Shown here: positions 11,640 through 22,669 of the stretch, piece after piece | Position numbering within the stretch: the first letter of the stretch is position 1 | How the letters are laid out: every line of letters starts with the position of its first letter | Source of the DNA: Ceriagrion tenellum | Taxonomy: Eukaryota > Arthropoda > Insecta > Odonata > Coenagrionidae | Assembly (NCBI GenBank): GCA_963169105.1 | Contig: OY720642.1 | Coordinates: 75,122,716 to 75,186,715 of the forward strand | Length of the DNA: 64,000 nucleotides | Reading direction: 5' to 3' | Program-made: the position numbers and the translations under genes | Notes under the pieces: generated by a model | The model's database searches: none | What the model saw: only the letters and a program-made list of their open reading frames with translations | What the model was told of the DNA's origin: nothing

Positions 11640-11785
11640 AAGTCTCTTCCTATTTAATCTCTTCTATTGTCCCCTCTAGTCTTCCTCTTCTAGCCCTAGT
11701 CCTTCCTAGCTTCTAGCCTCTAGACCTTCTATTGTCCTGTCTAGTCTCCTCTAGCCTCCTATTTAGTCTCTTCTAATAATTTCAT
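11640..11785. repeat. pyrimidine-rich degenerate tandem repeat
   Basis: Many variants of a roughly 10 bp unit around cctctagtctcttct. It is low-complexity sequence without coding value. Confidence 0.6.
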
Positions 11786-12008
11786 CCATGACTTTCGTGG
11801 TCTATCTCTCCCTGTCCTACCATTTCTACTATTATCATAATTTTTTTATGCGTCGTGTCACAACCACTTTTTACATGGCCAAACAAACGGAGCCCATCAC
11901 ATTAAGGTACGAGATGTTCATCAAGATAAATTTTTCCATCGTTGAGCAATGGGTTGATAAAACTTGATCTTCATTAAATTTGTGGTTCTCCTTCACATAT
12001 TTATTAAC

Positions 12009-12189
12009 TTGAAACTTTTACAGACCACAGAATATTTCAAAATTCTACCCCACCCGGGTGTTGATGAATAAGCATCATCTTCAGGATGGCTAAGCATCAC
12101 CTTCAAGACATCTGAAGATGATACTTAGCCATCGAATCCCGGGTCGTGTTGAACTTTGAAATGTTCTGTGGTCTGTAAAAGTTTCAAAG
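12009..12189. mobile_element. foldback element with CTGAAGA-stem-GAAT motif
   Basis: The left arm gaaacttttacagaccacag (12011) is matched by ctgtggtctgtaaaagtttc at 12167-12186 in inverted orientation. The centre carries ctgaaga (12112), one base, the stem gat/atc, then gaatcccggg. This is the same plan as the other foldbacks in the window. No clear target duplication is visible. Confidence 0.65.
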
Positions 12190-12549
12190 TGATAAATTTG
12201 CAATGGGTCGAGCTTTGCTTTGTTAATTTGATAATTGCTAGAGTAACTTTTTCATCAATTCGCCTACAGAAAAAAGGAATCCTATCGGAGATTGGCTACC
12301 AGATATTGTGTCTTCTGAATAAGTATTTAATTAGCTCAGTCAGCCCGCTGACCATCATAGTTAGTTGAATATCGTGAGACATTGAATCCGTATCAAATAT
12401 CACATTATGTCAGAGGTAAAGATTTCCAACATCGGGGCACTGCGTTTTTTGTCATCTATGCCTTCCGTTATTAGGAAAAGTGTCGTCCACAAACTAAGGG
12501 AGGCATTTCATTGGCCTCGCTTTTGACTAAATTGTCATAATTTCAACCC
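12190..12549. other. anonymous sequence
   Basis: No supported feature. Confidence 0.35.
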
Positions 12550-13000
12550 TCTCGGGACACACTTTGCCACGTTATTTACGCCGTGTTGTGCGCCCGCGGT
12601 GGGCTGGAAATCTTGTTAACGTCCTCGCAATACGGTGGCGACGGTTTACGACCCTCTGCTCGCTCTCGGGTCTTCCTCCTTGCTCCTCAGGGCGTGAAAT
12701 TTACGGTCGTCTCCGTCTTACCTCCTCCCGACCCCCCTTTTTTGCGAGCGAACCCTTTAAATAAAAATCCCCTTATTTCTCTCTTCTCTCCTCCCTGCTC
12801 CACGGATGGATGGTCGGCTCCTCACCCAGTCTTTCGCCGTCTACTTGAGACGCCACCGGTGGCATTAGTAGCCAACCAGCCATCCAACTCCTCCGCTATT
12901 TACGTCTCCTAGCGAGGAATGCCTCCTGAGGCGTCCTCTTGTGCCACTCGGCTCCGGGGGGATCTCGCCCCGCGCCAGCAGCCCTTTTCTCCCAGGTGAG
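12550..13000. other. GC/CpG-rich island
   Basis: CpG-rich sequence between AT-rich flanks. Overlapping frames (12564-12764, 12583-12912) are Pro/Ser-rich without any domain. It may be regulatory or a captured CpG island; I do not call a gene. Confidence 0.35.
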
Positions 13001-13080
13001 AAATGACGATGCACTGTTGCTTCCGTCGTCTGAATGAATGGTCTCTTTCTGAAGCAATCTTGACTCGGGGTGAATTCACT

Positions 13081-14220
13081 CCTCTCTAATAATAATTAGT
13101 TTTTTTGGGTGGCACGAAGATCTCCTTTGCATAAAACGGAATCATATAGTTGTTTTTCATCAAATAGTTGGTCTGATGTCATCGTTACTGGTGAACGCTA
13201 CACATTTACTCCTGCATGTGAGGATATTCCGGTCAAGCTATGGTCACTACCACTATTTTGGCAAAGAATTGTATGAAATGTTTACGGTTTGTTTTGCTAA
13301 TCGTCAAAAATTTGATGTGAGGACATGCAGTAATGTACTACACTTGTACTTTTACTACTGTCTATTTATCTCACTTGTACTTTTTCTTCTCTCTACTTCT
13401 ATCGTCTCTTTAATTCCACTCTCATTTCTCTCTCTCTCTCTTATAATAACGGACGGTTTCTTTTCGAAACAACTTCCGCTGGAGGTTTTTGTACTCTTTG
13501 AGGTAAATTTACTTCTCTGTCATAATAATTAGCTTTTTTGGGTGGCACGCAGATCTCCCTGCAGCAAACTCGTTCATTTAGTTTTCTTCGTATAAAATAG
13601 TTGGTCTGATGTCATCGTTACAGGTGAACGCTGCACATTTACTCCTGCATGTGAGGTGATTACTACCCCTGTGATTATTATCCCTGCTTTTGCCCGGAAT
13701 TATATGAAATACTTATGGTTTGTTACGGTATACGTCAAAAAATTGGTGTGAGGGCATTCAGTAATGTAATAAATTCTTCTCGGGTTTCTGTCCGGGTGAG
13801 ATGCTCCATCTGCTCCACTGCCGACGTTTCGATGGAAGACTTTTCCATCGTCATCAGGGCCGTTGATGACGATGGAAACCTCCCTGATGACCTCAACGGC
13901 CCTGATGACGATGGAAAAGTCTTCCATCGAAACGTCGGCAGTGGAGCAGATGGAGCATCTCACCCGGATGGAAACCCAAGAAGAATTTATTGCAGTCATT
14001 CGCCGGGAAAAAGTTAAATCCTGCATATTCAATAATGTACTTCACTTGTTCTTTTGATTCTCTCTATTTATCTCAATTGTACTTTTTCTTTTCTCTACTT
14101 CTCTATATTTACTTTTCTCTTACAATAATTATTATTTTTGGGTGGCACGGAGAACTCCCTTGCACCAAACGCAATCATTAGGATGTTTTATCTAATAGTT
14201 GGTCTGATATCATCGTTTGA
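13081..14220 (+). repeat. local tandem repeat, about 430 bp unit, two and a partial third copy
   Basis: Unit landmarks are ttttttgggtggcacg, agttggtctgatgtcatcgt, tttactcctgcatgtgagg and tctatttatctcaattgtac. They recur in order from 13095, from about 13530, and partly from 14130. The second unit is split by the palindromic insertion at 13769-14022. A further diverged piece (gtttctttctgaaacaactt) lies at 14820-14880. Unit 2 after removing the insertion is about the same length as unit 1. Confidence 0.75.
13769..14022. mobile_element. 254 bp palindromic insertion, CTGATGA-stem-CGAAAC type
   Basis: Two arms of about 100 bp, almost perfect inverted copies, meet at about 13878. Each arm reads from the centre ctgatga, c, gatgg/ccatc hairpin, gaaacgtcggc, and ends gggtttc/gaaaccc. 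One side continues to cgccgggaaaaag. The flanks gcattcagtaatgta (13754) and gcatattcaataatgta (14023) look like a 13-15 bp target duplication inside the tandem unit. Because of the symmetry, overlapping frames on both strands read nearly the same peptide (STADVSMEDFSIVIRAV); this is not evidence of a gene. Confidence 0.8.
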
Positions 14221-15227
14221 ACCCTGGATATTTACTTGAAATTGAAAGTTCACTGAAATTGGTATATTACGCCAAGCTACGCTTAGTTTTTCTGTATATG
14301 CGTACTCAAGGCGAAAATTTCCGGGAGGAGAAAATGTACAGTATTCCCTTGTATATATGATATTAGACCAACTATTTGGTAAGAAAAAACGTGTACGTGC
14401 TACATATGACAGTGGACAGAAACAGTGGGTATGCATTACTTGATTGTGGACTGGTACACCGAGTACACGCAGAAAAATACATTACTTTCATGAGCTGTAC
14501 CGTCGAATGACGATACCTGGATTATTCCGTCTACAGAATGAGTACCTGATCTCATTCGGAAGTATTCTCAACTCGAGAGTACTCTACTTTAGGGTAATAA
14601 AATATATATTTTGGATATCCAATAGGACTCAAGCGCAAACTTAGTCATTAAGGTATTTCCGTTATGCATCTGTTATATGTTGGGCTGAAAATGTGGTAGT
14701 TGTAACCATTAGTTCGGCTTGGCATTAATGTTGTTGACTGTGACTTCTAAAGCTGGAATAGGTCCTTTTTCTGGGTGAGAAATCACCACCCTACGGAGCT
14801 CCCGTCAAAATAATGGTCCGTTTCTTTCTGAAACAACTTCCACTGGAGATCTTTATACTCCACGCTTTGTAAATTTTCCATTTGATGTTACGGAGAACTG
14901 AAAAATCGGATTCATTTATTGAGATTTTTTCGTTGAAAATATGACCAGATTATGAGATAAATTTTTGTCAATATCCTTGTTATTATTTATAATAGGTATA
15001 CAATATTAAAAGGAAAATTGATTTTAAAAGCTTGTTTAAAGGAGAAGAATATATGTCCGGACTTGTCGATTCGTTTTGCTTTGAAATTGAACATTGAATT
15101 TCATCGGAAAATATCAGATCAGAGAATTTCACTACTTATTCATCGAATGGTAAGGCAATATTTCAAGACACCTTGTCAAGGAGGTCTCCCCGTTAATATG
15201 TTGATGAAAAAAATACAAATGTCAGGA
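14221..15227. other. anonymous AT-rich sequence
   Basis: Apart from the repeat fragment at 14820-14880 I see nothing. Confidence 0.35.
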
Positions 15228-15715
15228 TAGACATAAGAGCAGACTAAACGCCGTGGGTATGAGTTATCTGAGGTGTATTTGCGGCAAAAATAGGATGCAT
15301 AGGGTCAGGAATGAGTGGGTCATGAATGAATGTGGGTTAAATGCTCCAGTAATGGACGTGTATGAAAGGAGTGAGCTTCGTTAGTTTGGCCATGTTGAGA
15401 GAATGGATGAGACTCGAATAACGAAATAGATATTTGGGAGTAGAATGAATGGTATGAGAGGTAGAGGTAGGCCGAGAAAGTTGTGGTTGAGGAAATTCCT
15501 AGGAGGAGGAATATAAGGAGTTTTAAAAACAGGAGGGCGTGTATGAAACAGTGTATGGGGGTAAATGAGGCAAAAGAGGTTTGCAGGGATAGGTCAGTAT
15601 GGAGGAAATTATTGAAGCAGAGTTAGGGGTACAATTATGTTTCAATGAGTGAAACATTTTGACTGTACCTACCCCGGAAGGGAACGACGTGATGGCTATG
15701 TATGTATGTACGTAA
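15228..15715 (+). pseudogene. LINE C-terminus with (TATG)n tail
   Basis: Across stops and frameshifts the strand reads RLNAVGMSYLRCICG, VRNEWVMNECGLNAPVMDVY, FGHVERMDETRITK and GRGRPRKLWLR. These are the landmarks of the C-terminal region of endonuclease-type LINE polyproteins. The 3' UTR ends ggaagggaacgacgtgatgg, then ctatgtatgtatgtacgt, a short tetranucleotide tail. This is a different family from the RTE-type copies at 1 and 18104. It is 5'-truncated and dead. Confidence 0.75.
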
Positions 15716-16153
15716 AAAATACTTAATTCTACCTTTTTGATTATTCGGTTTAAAAACCCTGCTTTCGGTAATGACCTATTGAAAACCATAATTTAGGTAA
15801 AAAATATGCAGATTATACCGCGATATTTTTGAATGAACACTTTTTTCAGTTATATGAGCCAACTGCAGCGCCATTCTAAGATAATTACCAAATATTGACT
15901 CGAAATATCGGCTAAAAACTCGTAAATGAGTGGTCAGGTGCTTGTTTTAAATTATTATTCAATATCTCGGGTATAAAGTTTTATGTGAAAATGATATTAT
16001 TATTTTGAGAAAAATTTTGTAGAACTTATTACATTTCTTTGCATTTCTTCCATACTGTCATTGAGCACAGTGCCATTTCAAGCTAAAAATGGAGATTGGA
16101 AATAGCCCCAAAAGTATCAGGCAAAAGAAAATTTTTTTCAATTGACTTATTAT
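15716..16153. other. anonymous AT-rich sequence
   Basis: No supported feature. Confidence 0.35.
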
Positions 16154-16386
16154 CCCTTTGAGTGCGGCATGACGTGTTATCACGTCATGGTTGTCTTTGC
16201 GCTGGTGCTGAAGACGTCATATCACGTCATGGGTACTGTGAGTGTTCCAGCTTTCGTTATGGGGCCTATTGAAAGTTTCTTAGTGATAGCTGGAACACTA
16301 ACGTTACCCTTGATGTGATATAACGTCATCAGCACCAGCCCAAAGAAAACCATGACGTGATATCACGTCATGCCGCACTCAAATGG
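16154..16386. mobile_element. TTAA-type MITE with TGACGTGATATCACGTCA palindromes
   Basis: The ends are ccctttgagtgcggcatgac and its reverse complement ending gccgcactcaaatgg. The right flank is TTAA and the left is TTAT, a one-base variant. Inside each end is a near-palindrome built from tgacgtgatatcacgtca, and a further inverted pair (tgttccagct/agctggaaca) lies within. TTAA targets with CCC-starting ends fit a piggyBac-type MITE. A relative lies at 24052-24242. Confidence 0.8.
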
Positions 16387-16720
16387 TTAAGAGTAAAAAA
16401 AAACTCAAAGTTATTTACCGGATTAAAAATGAAACCGTAAACCGTGGCTGACAATTTAGCACGTAAAATTAACTCTACTTCGTGGCAATTAAACGTCTAT
16501 GTTGGACTCATCCAATAACGAAATTTAGTCTTTCAGAAAAGTCGCTGTAATCACTGGAGTATTTGCGCCTACTTTTAATAACCCATTCTACCTCTATTAT
16601 GATTGCCTCGAAAATCTTCATTTTAAATCAGAAACGAATCAACAAGAAAATTTCGCAGCTAAATTATGACGTGAAAAGGCTTCATTAGAACTCACCGTAT
16701 TGAACCGTGGCTGGCAATGC
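16387..16720. other. anonymous sequence
   Basis: No supported feature. Confidence 0.35.
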
Positions 16721-17060
16721 AATGCATCTACATCTGCATATATATACCACCCAGCGAGCCGCCGCATGGGCGTGTGGCATGGTGTGTTAGGACCACAGCC
16801 GTGTAAAGATGTAAGAGGTAAGATTTTGAGAGGTGGAATGGTGATGTGTATTATGGTAGTGTATTTCGTGGAGCTCAGTTTTTACTGTTTTCGCTTATTA
16901 TGTGCGGAAAGAATGACTTTTATACCTATCTGTTCGGCAATGTATCTCTCTATTTCATCGCTTCTATCAGACCTAGAGATATAGTGAGACACCATGATAA
17001 CATTCTCTGTGTCGCTCTGAAACACACCAGTTAAATTTCTCAAGCAATCTACTTCTTATC
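16721..17060 (-). pseudogene. CR1-type LINE 3' end
   Basis: On the minus strand the 3' tail (catctacatctgcatatata read outward, then gagccgccgcatgggcgtg) precedes the UTR and the C-terminal coding relic. The closest copy is at 32701-33223: both share gtcgctctgaaacacaccag and gttcggcaatgtatctctct. Short frames here are shadows of this LINE. Confidence 0.75.
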
Positions 17061-17269
17061 TGCTGTACTTCTTATAGTATATACTAATACGTGGTAATAT
17101 TAATTGTATTCTGGATATCAATGGCATATGATCTCTTCCGAAAAAGGATATTTAGCTTTAAATACAGCCACCAACTTCCCGAGAGCATTTTCAAACCTCC
17201 TCCTCAAAAGGTGGGCAATGGAAAAAGGAAAATTGAATTCGGAAGCTCGATCACTGTCCGGTATTTTGA

Positions 17270-17670
17270 TGGCCGTTATTTTTACGTCGCGGGCGGCGCG
17301 CTCAGCAAAACATTAGTCAGGAGAGCATGTGTGACGTGTGAGGGGAATTTCGGCATAATGCGTTGGCGAATGATTGGCGGCGGTGGTTGAGGAGTTACTC
17401 CCCTTTGGACTTGGGGAGTGGATTTGGACTTAGGGCGGGAGGGATGAGTAAGGGGGAGGGAGGAAGGCGATTTCGGGGGACGCCGCACACGATTAGAATG
17501 ATCGCCCCGTGTGCGTTGGGAGCGATTGAGCTTTCGAGCGGTCGAACAATTACTCGGACGTCAGTCAACTCCCCCAAACGGAGGAAGGAGGAATCATCAT
17601 CATCATCATCAACACGACCGCGGTTTTCTTTGAGCGCGCGTGGAGATACGAAAGGATACAAATGAACTCT
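17270..17670. other. GC-rich island with (ATC)n run
   Basis: CpG-rich sequence with a small ATC microsatellite at 17592-17611. Frames are low-complexity and overlap on both strands; no domain seen. Confidence 0.35.
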
Positions 17671-17671
17671 C

Positions 17672-17850
17672 GCCGGGTCTGAGCCCGCCTGCGTATCAAT
17701 TGAATACTCCGCCCAGAAGAAGGGAGGGAGGAGAGAGGGTTGGAAATCACTTTTCATCTCCCTCCCCGTCGTGCCTCCTTGAAACCACTCTCCCACCCTC
17801 ATCTCATTCTGGATACAGCGGCCTTACCGAGACAATATTAGCGATATTTT
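17672..17850 (+). repeat. local repeat R, copy 1
   Basis: Starts gtctgagcccgcctgcgtat, then caattgaatactccgccc, a GA-rich part, cctccccgtcgtgcctcctt and ggatacagcggcc. The same order appears at 19600-19775 and 20800-20985. The third copy has gagcccgagttcgaatgc, which resembles a Pol III box B, so the family may be a SINE. Confidence 0.6.
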
Positions 17851-17929
17851 GCTTTATTCTCAGTAGAGACTATTTCTGCATTTTCTTTTATAAAACCTAG
17901 AGAAAAAGTTGTGCTGTAACTAAGGTGGA

Positions 17930-18620
17930 TCTGATCTCCATCTGTACCGAATTGCACTGTAAGTACGCACAGGACTACTGTATTGAAACAAACAGTACAG
18001 TTATCCACATTACACAGCATTTTTGCAGAACAGTTATCGAAACAGTACACTTCCAGCACTGTAATACAGCACGTTTTTAACCACAGTACAGTTCCTAGTG
18101 CTGATTAGACTAGAAAGCTGGTGCCGGAGGAGGATGCGGAAGATAAAATGGACGGACAAAATAAGAAATTATGAAGTGTATAGAAGAGTCGAAGAGGAAA
18201 GCACCATATGGAACACCATACAGAAAAGGAGAACCAGATGGAGTGGACACATCCTGAGAAACAATGAAGTTGTGAAAAACATAATTGAAAGCAAAATAGA
18301 GAGAAAAATCCCCAAAGGAGGACCCAGGAATAACTTCTTGGACCAAATAAAGAGGAAAGTGCACAGGAAGAGATACTAGAAGGTAAGAGAACAAGCATCA
18401 AATAGGGAAGGGTGAAGGGCTGCAGTCAGCCAATCTTCGGATTGAACGACTAATGATGAATGACAGTTCGTGCACTGAGATAGAGTACATTTTCAGTACA
18501 GCCCTCTCCGCAGTTTAGTCTCTACAGTACGCTTGCAGTTCAAATTATCTTTAAAATTCAACCACAGTGCTGTTCAGTACAGCTAGGATAGCTGGAACAT
18601 ACTAACTGGTGAGATTATTA
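17930..18620. repeat. cluster of acagtac words, interrupted by a LINE
   Basis: Variants of cagtacag, acagttat and cagcactg recur irregularly on both sides of the LINE at 18104-18462. Examples lie at 17990, 18030, 18060, 18085, 18510, 18530 and 18570. It reads as a degenerate short-word repeat rather than a clean satellite. Confidence 0.5.
18104..18462 (+). pseudogene. RTE-type LINE C-terminus with target duplication
   Basis: Open from about 18098 to 18379, reading RRRMRKIKWTDKIRNYEVYR, RRTRWSGHILRNNE and PKGGPRNNFLDQIKRKVHRK, then the family tail ggctgcagtcagccaatctt and aatgatgaatga. The flanks acagttcctagtgctg (18088-18103) and acagttcgtgcactg (18463-18477) look like a diverged target duplication of about 15 bp. 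This is one of the better preserved copies of this family in the window, but only the last 90 residues remain. Confidence 0.8.
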
Positions 18621-18689
18621 CAGTTAAAGCTTATGTACAGAACATATGTATATTGTAGAGATTATTTCTTTGGGAAGCAATTGGCGGCC

Positions 18690-18905
18690 GTTGAATTTCA
18701 ATTGGAAGAATAGGGAAAACATAAAACTGTCGCGTGTGATTGATATATTCTTCCCAGTGTGAAATGCAATATGAATATACTTGGTAGAAGTCATGATTAT
18801 GAAATAATATTGTGCTATTTTTACACTTGTTTTATTTTCCTACCAAGGTTAAATCACATTACAGGCTTATTGAAGATCAATGCGACACGTCATTTTCCCT
18901 CTCTT
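18690..18905 (+). repeat. local repeat S, copy 1
   Basis: gaatttcaattggaagaata, then acacttgttttattttccta and ccaaggttaaatcaca, recur in diverged form at 19824-20060 (gaatttcaatggaaagacga, acgcttgtttcaatttaccg). With repeat R this indicates an old duplication of the 17.7-20.1 kb block. Confidence 0.5.
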
Positions 18906-19599
18906 CTAAGTCTTCTAAGTTCTCCCTATAATTCAGTAATATTGAATTTAAGCAAAGTCGCCGACCCCCCTCCCCCCCAAGTAGCAGGCGTTTCTATTGC
19001 TTGTACATTCCATCCTTTTCCTACTCCCTCCCCAGTTGGCCAAGTAAGTCAAGTATTATGGTTGTTTAATGGAAGGTTAAAATGGCACAGTTTGGATAGT
19101 CCGTATCCCGTGGAGTGGATTAATATTATCTCGCAAATAACATAATAATCCCGGACACAGGGTACCACAGTGGCAGTTTCTTAAGGCGAGGGTTTATGTC
19201 AATGATTAGAACTAAGGACAAAAATATCCCTTGGTGTATGTTCTACTTTAAAGTAAATGACTAGAATAGACTGGTGTACACAAAGTTTCATTTTTGAAGA
19301 GGCGAAAACATTTAAAAATTTAAAGCTAAAAACAGTAGTCTTTTTTGAAAAGGTATCACGCATACAAAGCTTAACTGCTAGAATTAAGAATTTCATACCT
19401 TTCAGTCATCTGAGACTAAAACTTTTAAGCCAAGTGATTGAGGCAAATAATAGTAGAGTAAGTAAAAGTGCCTTAAAAAGAAAAAAAATACTGAATCCAA
19501 AACTTTTCTCAGTGCTGTTATTGTACTTAAAGTTTGAAAGGCACATTGAGAAGCTTCTTGGGCCCATGGGTTTCTTGTACCTTGCCAATTTATCTGTTT
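18906..19599. other. anonymous sequence
   Basis: Frames at 19257-19601 have no recognisable domain and overlap one on the other strand; not called. Confidence 0.35.
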
Positions 19600-19775
19600 A
19601 GTCTGAGGTCCGCCGGCGTAACAATTGAATTCTCCACCGAAAGGAAAGGAGAAGTCATAGACATCACATTTCCTCTCCCTTCCCGCCCCGTCTCCTCAAA
19701 ACCTATCCTCCTCTCATCTCCTTTTGGATAAAGTGGTCCTCTCACGGTAGTTTTAGCGAGATTATTCGGTATCCA
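19600..19775 (+). repeat. local repeat R, copy 2
   Basis: gtctgaggtccgccggcgta, then caattgaattctcc, GA-rich part, cccgccccgtctcctc and ggataaagtggtcc, in the same order as copy 1. Confidence 0.6.
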
Positions 19776-19823
19776 TAGTTGAAATTATTTTAAAATTCAA
19801 TTTTAAGCAAGAGAATAGTGACC

Positions 19824-20060
19824 AGTGAATTTCAATGGAAAGACGAGGGAAAAGAATTAAATTTTTGCATCTGATTGAAGCAATCCTATGACTTGGACTT
19901 CCAAAATTAATTTTATACGTAGCAGTCACTATGATGAATAGCCAAATTCGTTATATTTTCACGCTTGTTTCAATTTACCGACCAAGATTTAAACACAAAA
20001 GTCAATATCAAGATCAAAAGGTAGTCTCATGTTTCTTCACAAGGTCTCTCATGTCTTACA
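19824..20060 (+). repeat. local repeat S, copy 2
   Basis: Diverged partner of 18690-18905, 50 bp downstream of repeat R copy 2. In copy 1 the R-S distance is much longer because the acagtac cluster and a LINE lie between. Confidence 0.5.
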
Positions 20061-20799
20061 AAGTCATGACTTACTAACGCAGTGGTTAAAAATATTGGGA
20101 CTAATTTTCAATTTATTTTTGTTGCATTGAATATTTTACCAAAGCCGTAAATTCCCCGATAGTTGGTTCCGCTATGAGGTCTATTTGTGATTATCAAGTA
20201 AATGGACATTTTCATGGCTGCAGTGGTGCAAACATGTTCAATTTTAAAGCCAAAAACTACAATTTTACTGAAAAAATAAAAATTTATGCAAAAATCGAGT
20301 GCAAAAATGAGGAATTTTATTCATTTCATTAATATGATGATAAAAAGTCAATGTCATAAGTGTAAGAACTACAAAAAGGTGTAAAAGAAAACCTCTGTGA
20401 AATGGTGAGTAACTTTGTTTTCCATAGAAGCTTTTTTGCTTTTTGTATTATTTTGTGGAAAACTAAGTTATTAAACACACAGAAACATACAGCTCATACA
20501 ACACACACGCTATGGACAGATATGGTTTCGGAATGGGAAATGAACAACAAAGATTTGCCCCACATTCTGGTTCTTGATGCAGATTCGTCTGCAGTAGGAA
20601 AGAGAAAGACTATTTTTTGGTTTCTTTTGTAGAAAACTAAGTTATTCATCATTTCATGAAGGGATTCCACCAACTTACTCCCAATACTCTTAATTCTAGA
20701 AATCTCTGTGATAAATTCAATACTTTTTAATTGAGAAGTTCTTTAAAAATGGTCGACTGAGGCTCCTTTGGTCCTATCCCAACTGGCCTAATAATCCTT
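20061..20799. other. anonymous AT-rich sequence
   Basis: The internal phrase aaaactaagttatt occurs at 20459 and 20635 but no larger unit is apparent. No gene seen. Confidence 0.35.
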
Positions 20800-20985
20800 T
20801 TAGCATGAGCCCGAGTTCGAATGCGTATAAGTTAAATCCTCCACCCATGGGAAGGGATAAAAAAGGAGGGATAAAAATCACATTTCTCGCCCTCCCCGCC
20901 ATGCCTCCTTGAATCTCCCTCGTTCTGTCATATTTTTCTGGAATCAGTCTTTTTAAGGCATTCATAGCGGTAATCGTGGTTCATT
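20800..20985 (+). repeat. local repeat R, copy 3
   Basis: gagcccgagttcgaatgcgt, then aagttaaatcctccaccc, ctccccgccatgcctccttg. Box-B-like gagttcgaatgc is best preserved here. Confidence 0.6.
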
Positions 20986-21654
20986 GAGTGCATATTAGTT
21001 TTCAAGTTATTCGATAAAAAAATTATCAAACCTTATTTCATTCAAGTACATCTGTTTATGCGGTAATGTCCTCACATAGATGGACGGAATTAAGAGGAAA
21101 TTATATTCACCACAATGACTCCAACATAGCATATAAATTTTGGATGTCAAAGTGGGATTACTTCAATACGTGTGACAATATATTTTTTAAATATACGTCT
21201 GCAATGAAAATGGTACAAGAATTATATTTTATTTTTATTAAAAGTACAAGAATCATATCTTATTATAAGTGTATTCTTTAATTAAGTATCTAATCACAAT
21301 AGTTTTCGGCATGGTATTCTAAATTGTTAAGATATTTTATTGAAATATTTTTTTTCAAATTTGGACAAAGTATGATGGCTTGATATTTGTTTGAAACCAA
21401 AATTATATTAATAAATGTTTAATTTCGTTTTTACAAGAAATTTTGTGCATATGTAATTAAATTACTACATAGTACGTTATGTGACCATAATCTATGGTTC
21501 ACACTACATAGAAAAGGAGCAAAACCATTGAGCAATGAGCTACACTTTTTGTTGCGCGCTGATGTAAATAAAGAGGCTATCTTGTGGTCAGTTGTCAGTC
21601 CATCCCTAGCGTAAGGGACTTTAAAATTTAATGGGCTACTCCAGGATTTTCCCA
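20986..21654. other. anonymous AT-rich sequence
   Basis: No supported feature. Confidence 0.35.
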
Positions 21655-22165
21655 ATGGCGTTCATGGGAAAAAGGACAACTACTGGGCTCAAAGAAGATA
21701 GGACTACAAACCAGGAAACAGTACGTGATAAAATTCGTGTGGAGCATGGCACTAAATGGATAAGAATCATGGACTATTAGAAAAAAATGCTCAGAAAAGA
21801 CTAGAAACCTTCGAACCCTTGTGCTGGAGGAGGATGCTGAAGATAAAATGGACGGAAAAATAAGAAATGATCAAGTATACAGAAGAGTTGAAGAGGGAAG
21901 GACCATATGGTACACCATACAGAAAAGAAGAACCAGATGGAATGGACACACCCCGAGACAGAATGGGTTTTTGAAGAACATTATTGAAGGCAAAATAGAG
22001 GAAAAAGTCCCCAGAGGTAGACCCAGGATTAAGTTCATGGATAAAATAAAGAGGAAAGTACATAGAAAGGTTACCAGTAGGTAAGGAAACTAGCATTACA
22101 CTGAGAAGGGTGGAGGGCTGCAGTCGACCAATCTTAGAATTGAACAACCAATGAATGAACTCCAG
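21655..22165 (+). pseudogene. RTE-type LINE C-terminus
   Basis: Reads AFMGKR, GLQTRKQYVIKFVWSMALNG, then from 21821 EEDAEDKMDGKIRNDQVYRR, RRTRWNGHTPRQ and RGRPRIKFMDKIKRKVHRK with frame changes. Ends in the shared tail ggctgcagtcgaccaatctt, then aacaaccaatgaatgaac. Same family as 7598-8020, 18104-18462 and 57495-57845, extending slightly further 5' than the 18104 copy. Confidence 0.8.
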
Positions 22166-22669
22166 AATTCGTCAGCAGTTTCCACAATCCGTTGAAGTCC
22201 GAAGTATCGGATAATGAGTGTAGTACACACTTTCCACTGTAGGCTGGGTGACCAGGCCAAGGTACCTCAGGTTTTCCCACCATGGCACCGTATTCCGCCG
22301 GGTTTCCCTCCCTTCCACCACCTTTATTATTCCTCTTTGCGCATTCAATCTCTTGATGGAAGAAGAAGATAGTGAGGACAAGCGGCATAGTTGGAGGGGT
22401 GGCAAAGGCCAGTACGAATTGAGTATGCATGTTTTGCCCCACGATACAGAGATGTCATCAACAACCTTATTTTATTTACAGTTATTGATCGTGGGACATT
22501 GGCATCTCATAATCAAAAATATGGGTGTGGTCCTCCTTTTGCTTCTAAGATATTTCCTAAGGCCCTCTGCAGAATATCCCTAGCCAACATTCTGAAGTTT
22601 AACCGTCTTTCCTTACGTCCCTCGGACATGGTGTTTATTTGACTTGAACTCGCCATAAGTTACTTTGAG
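22166..22669. other. unrecognised sequence
   Basis: Moderate-GC sequence with overlapping frames on both strands (22134-22642), none with a recognisable domain. It may be an old retroposon. Confidence 0.3.

Noticed and set aside
13902..13933. A strict hammerhead ribozyme
   Set aside because: The core words are present, but one extra base sits before the stem and I could not identify stem III or the cleavage site; kept only as hammerhead-like.
13700..14032. Overlapping 100-110 residue frames on both strands with nearly identical peptides
   Set aside because: They are the two readings of a palindromic insertion and have no domain; the similarity is a mirror effect.
15523..15789. 88-residue minus-strand frame
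   Set aside because: Antisense to the LINE end at 15228-15715.
17363..17802. 135-residue minus frame and 100-residue plus frame
   Set aside because: Opposed low-complexity frames in a GC-rich island with an ATC microsatellite.
18105..18401. Hydrophobic, membrane-like minus-strand frames
   Set aside because: Antisense shadows of the RTE-type LINE at 18104-18462; the same kind of shadow occurs opposite 21791-22147 and 57457-57945.
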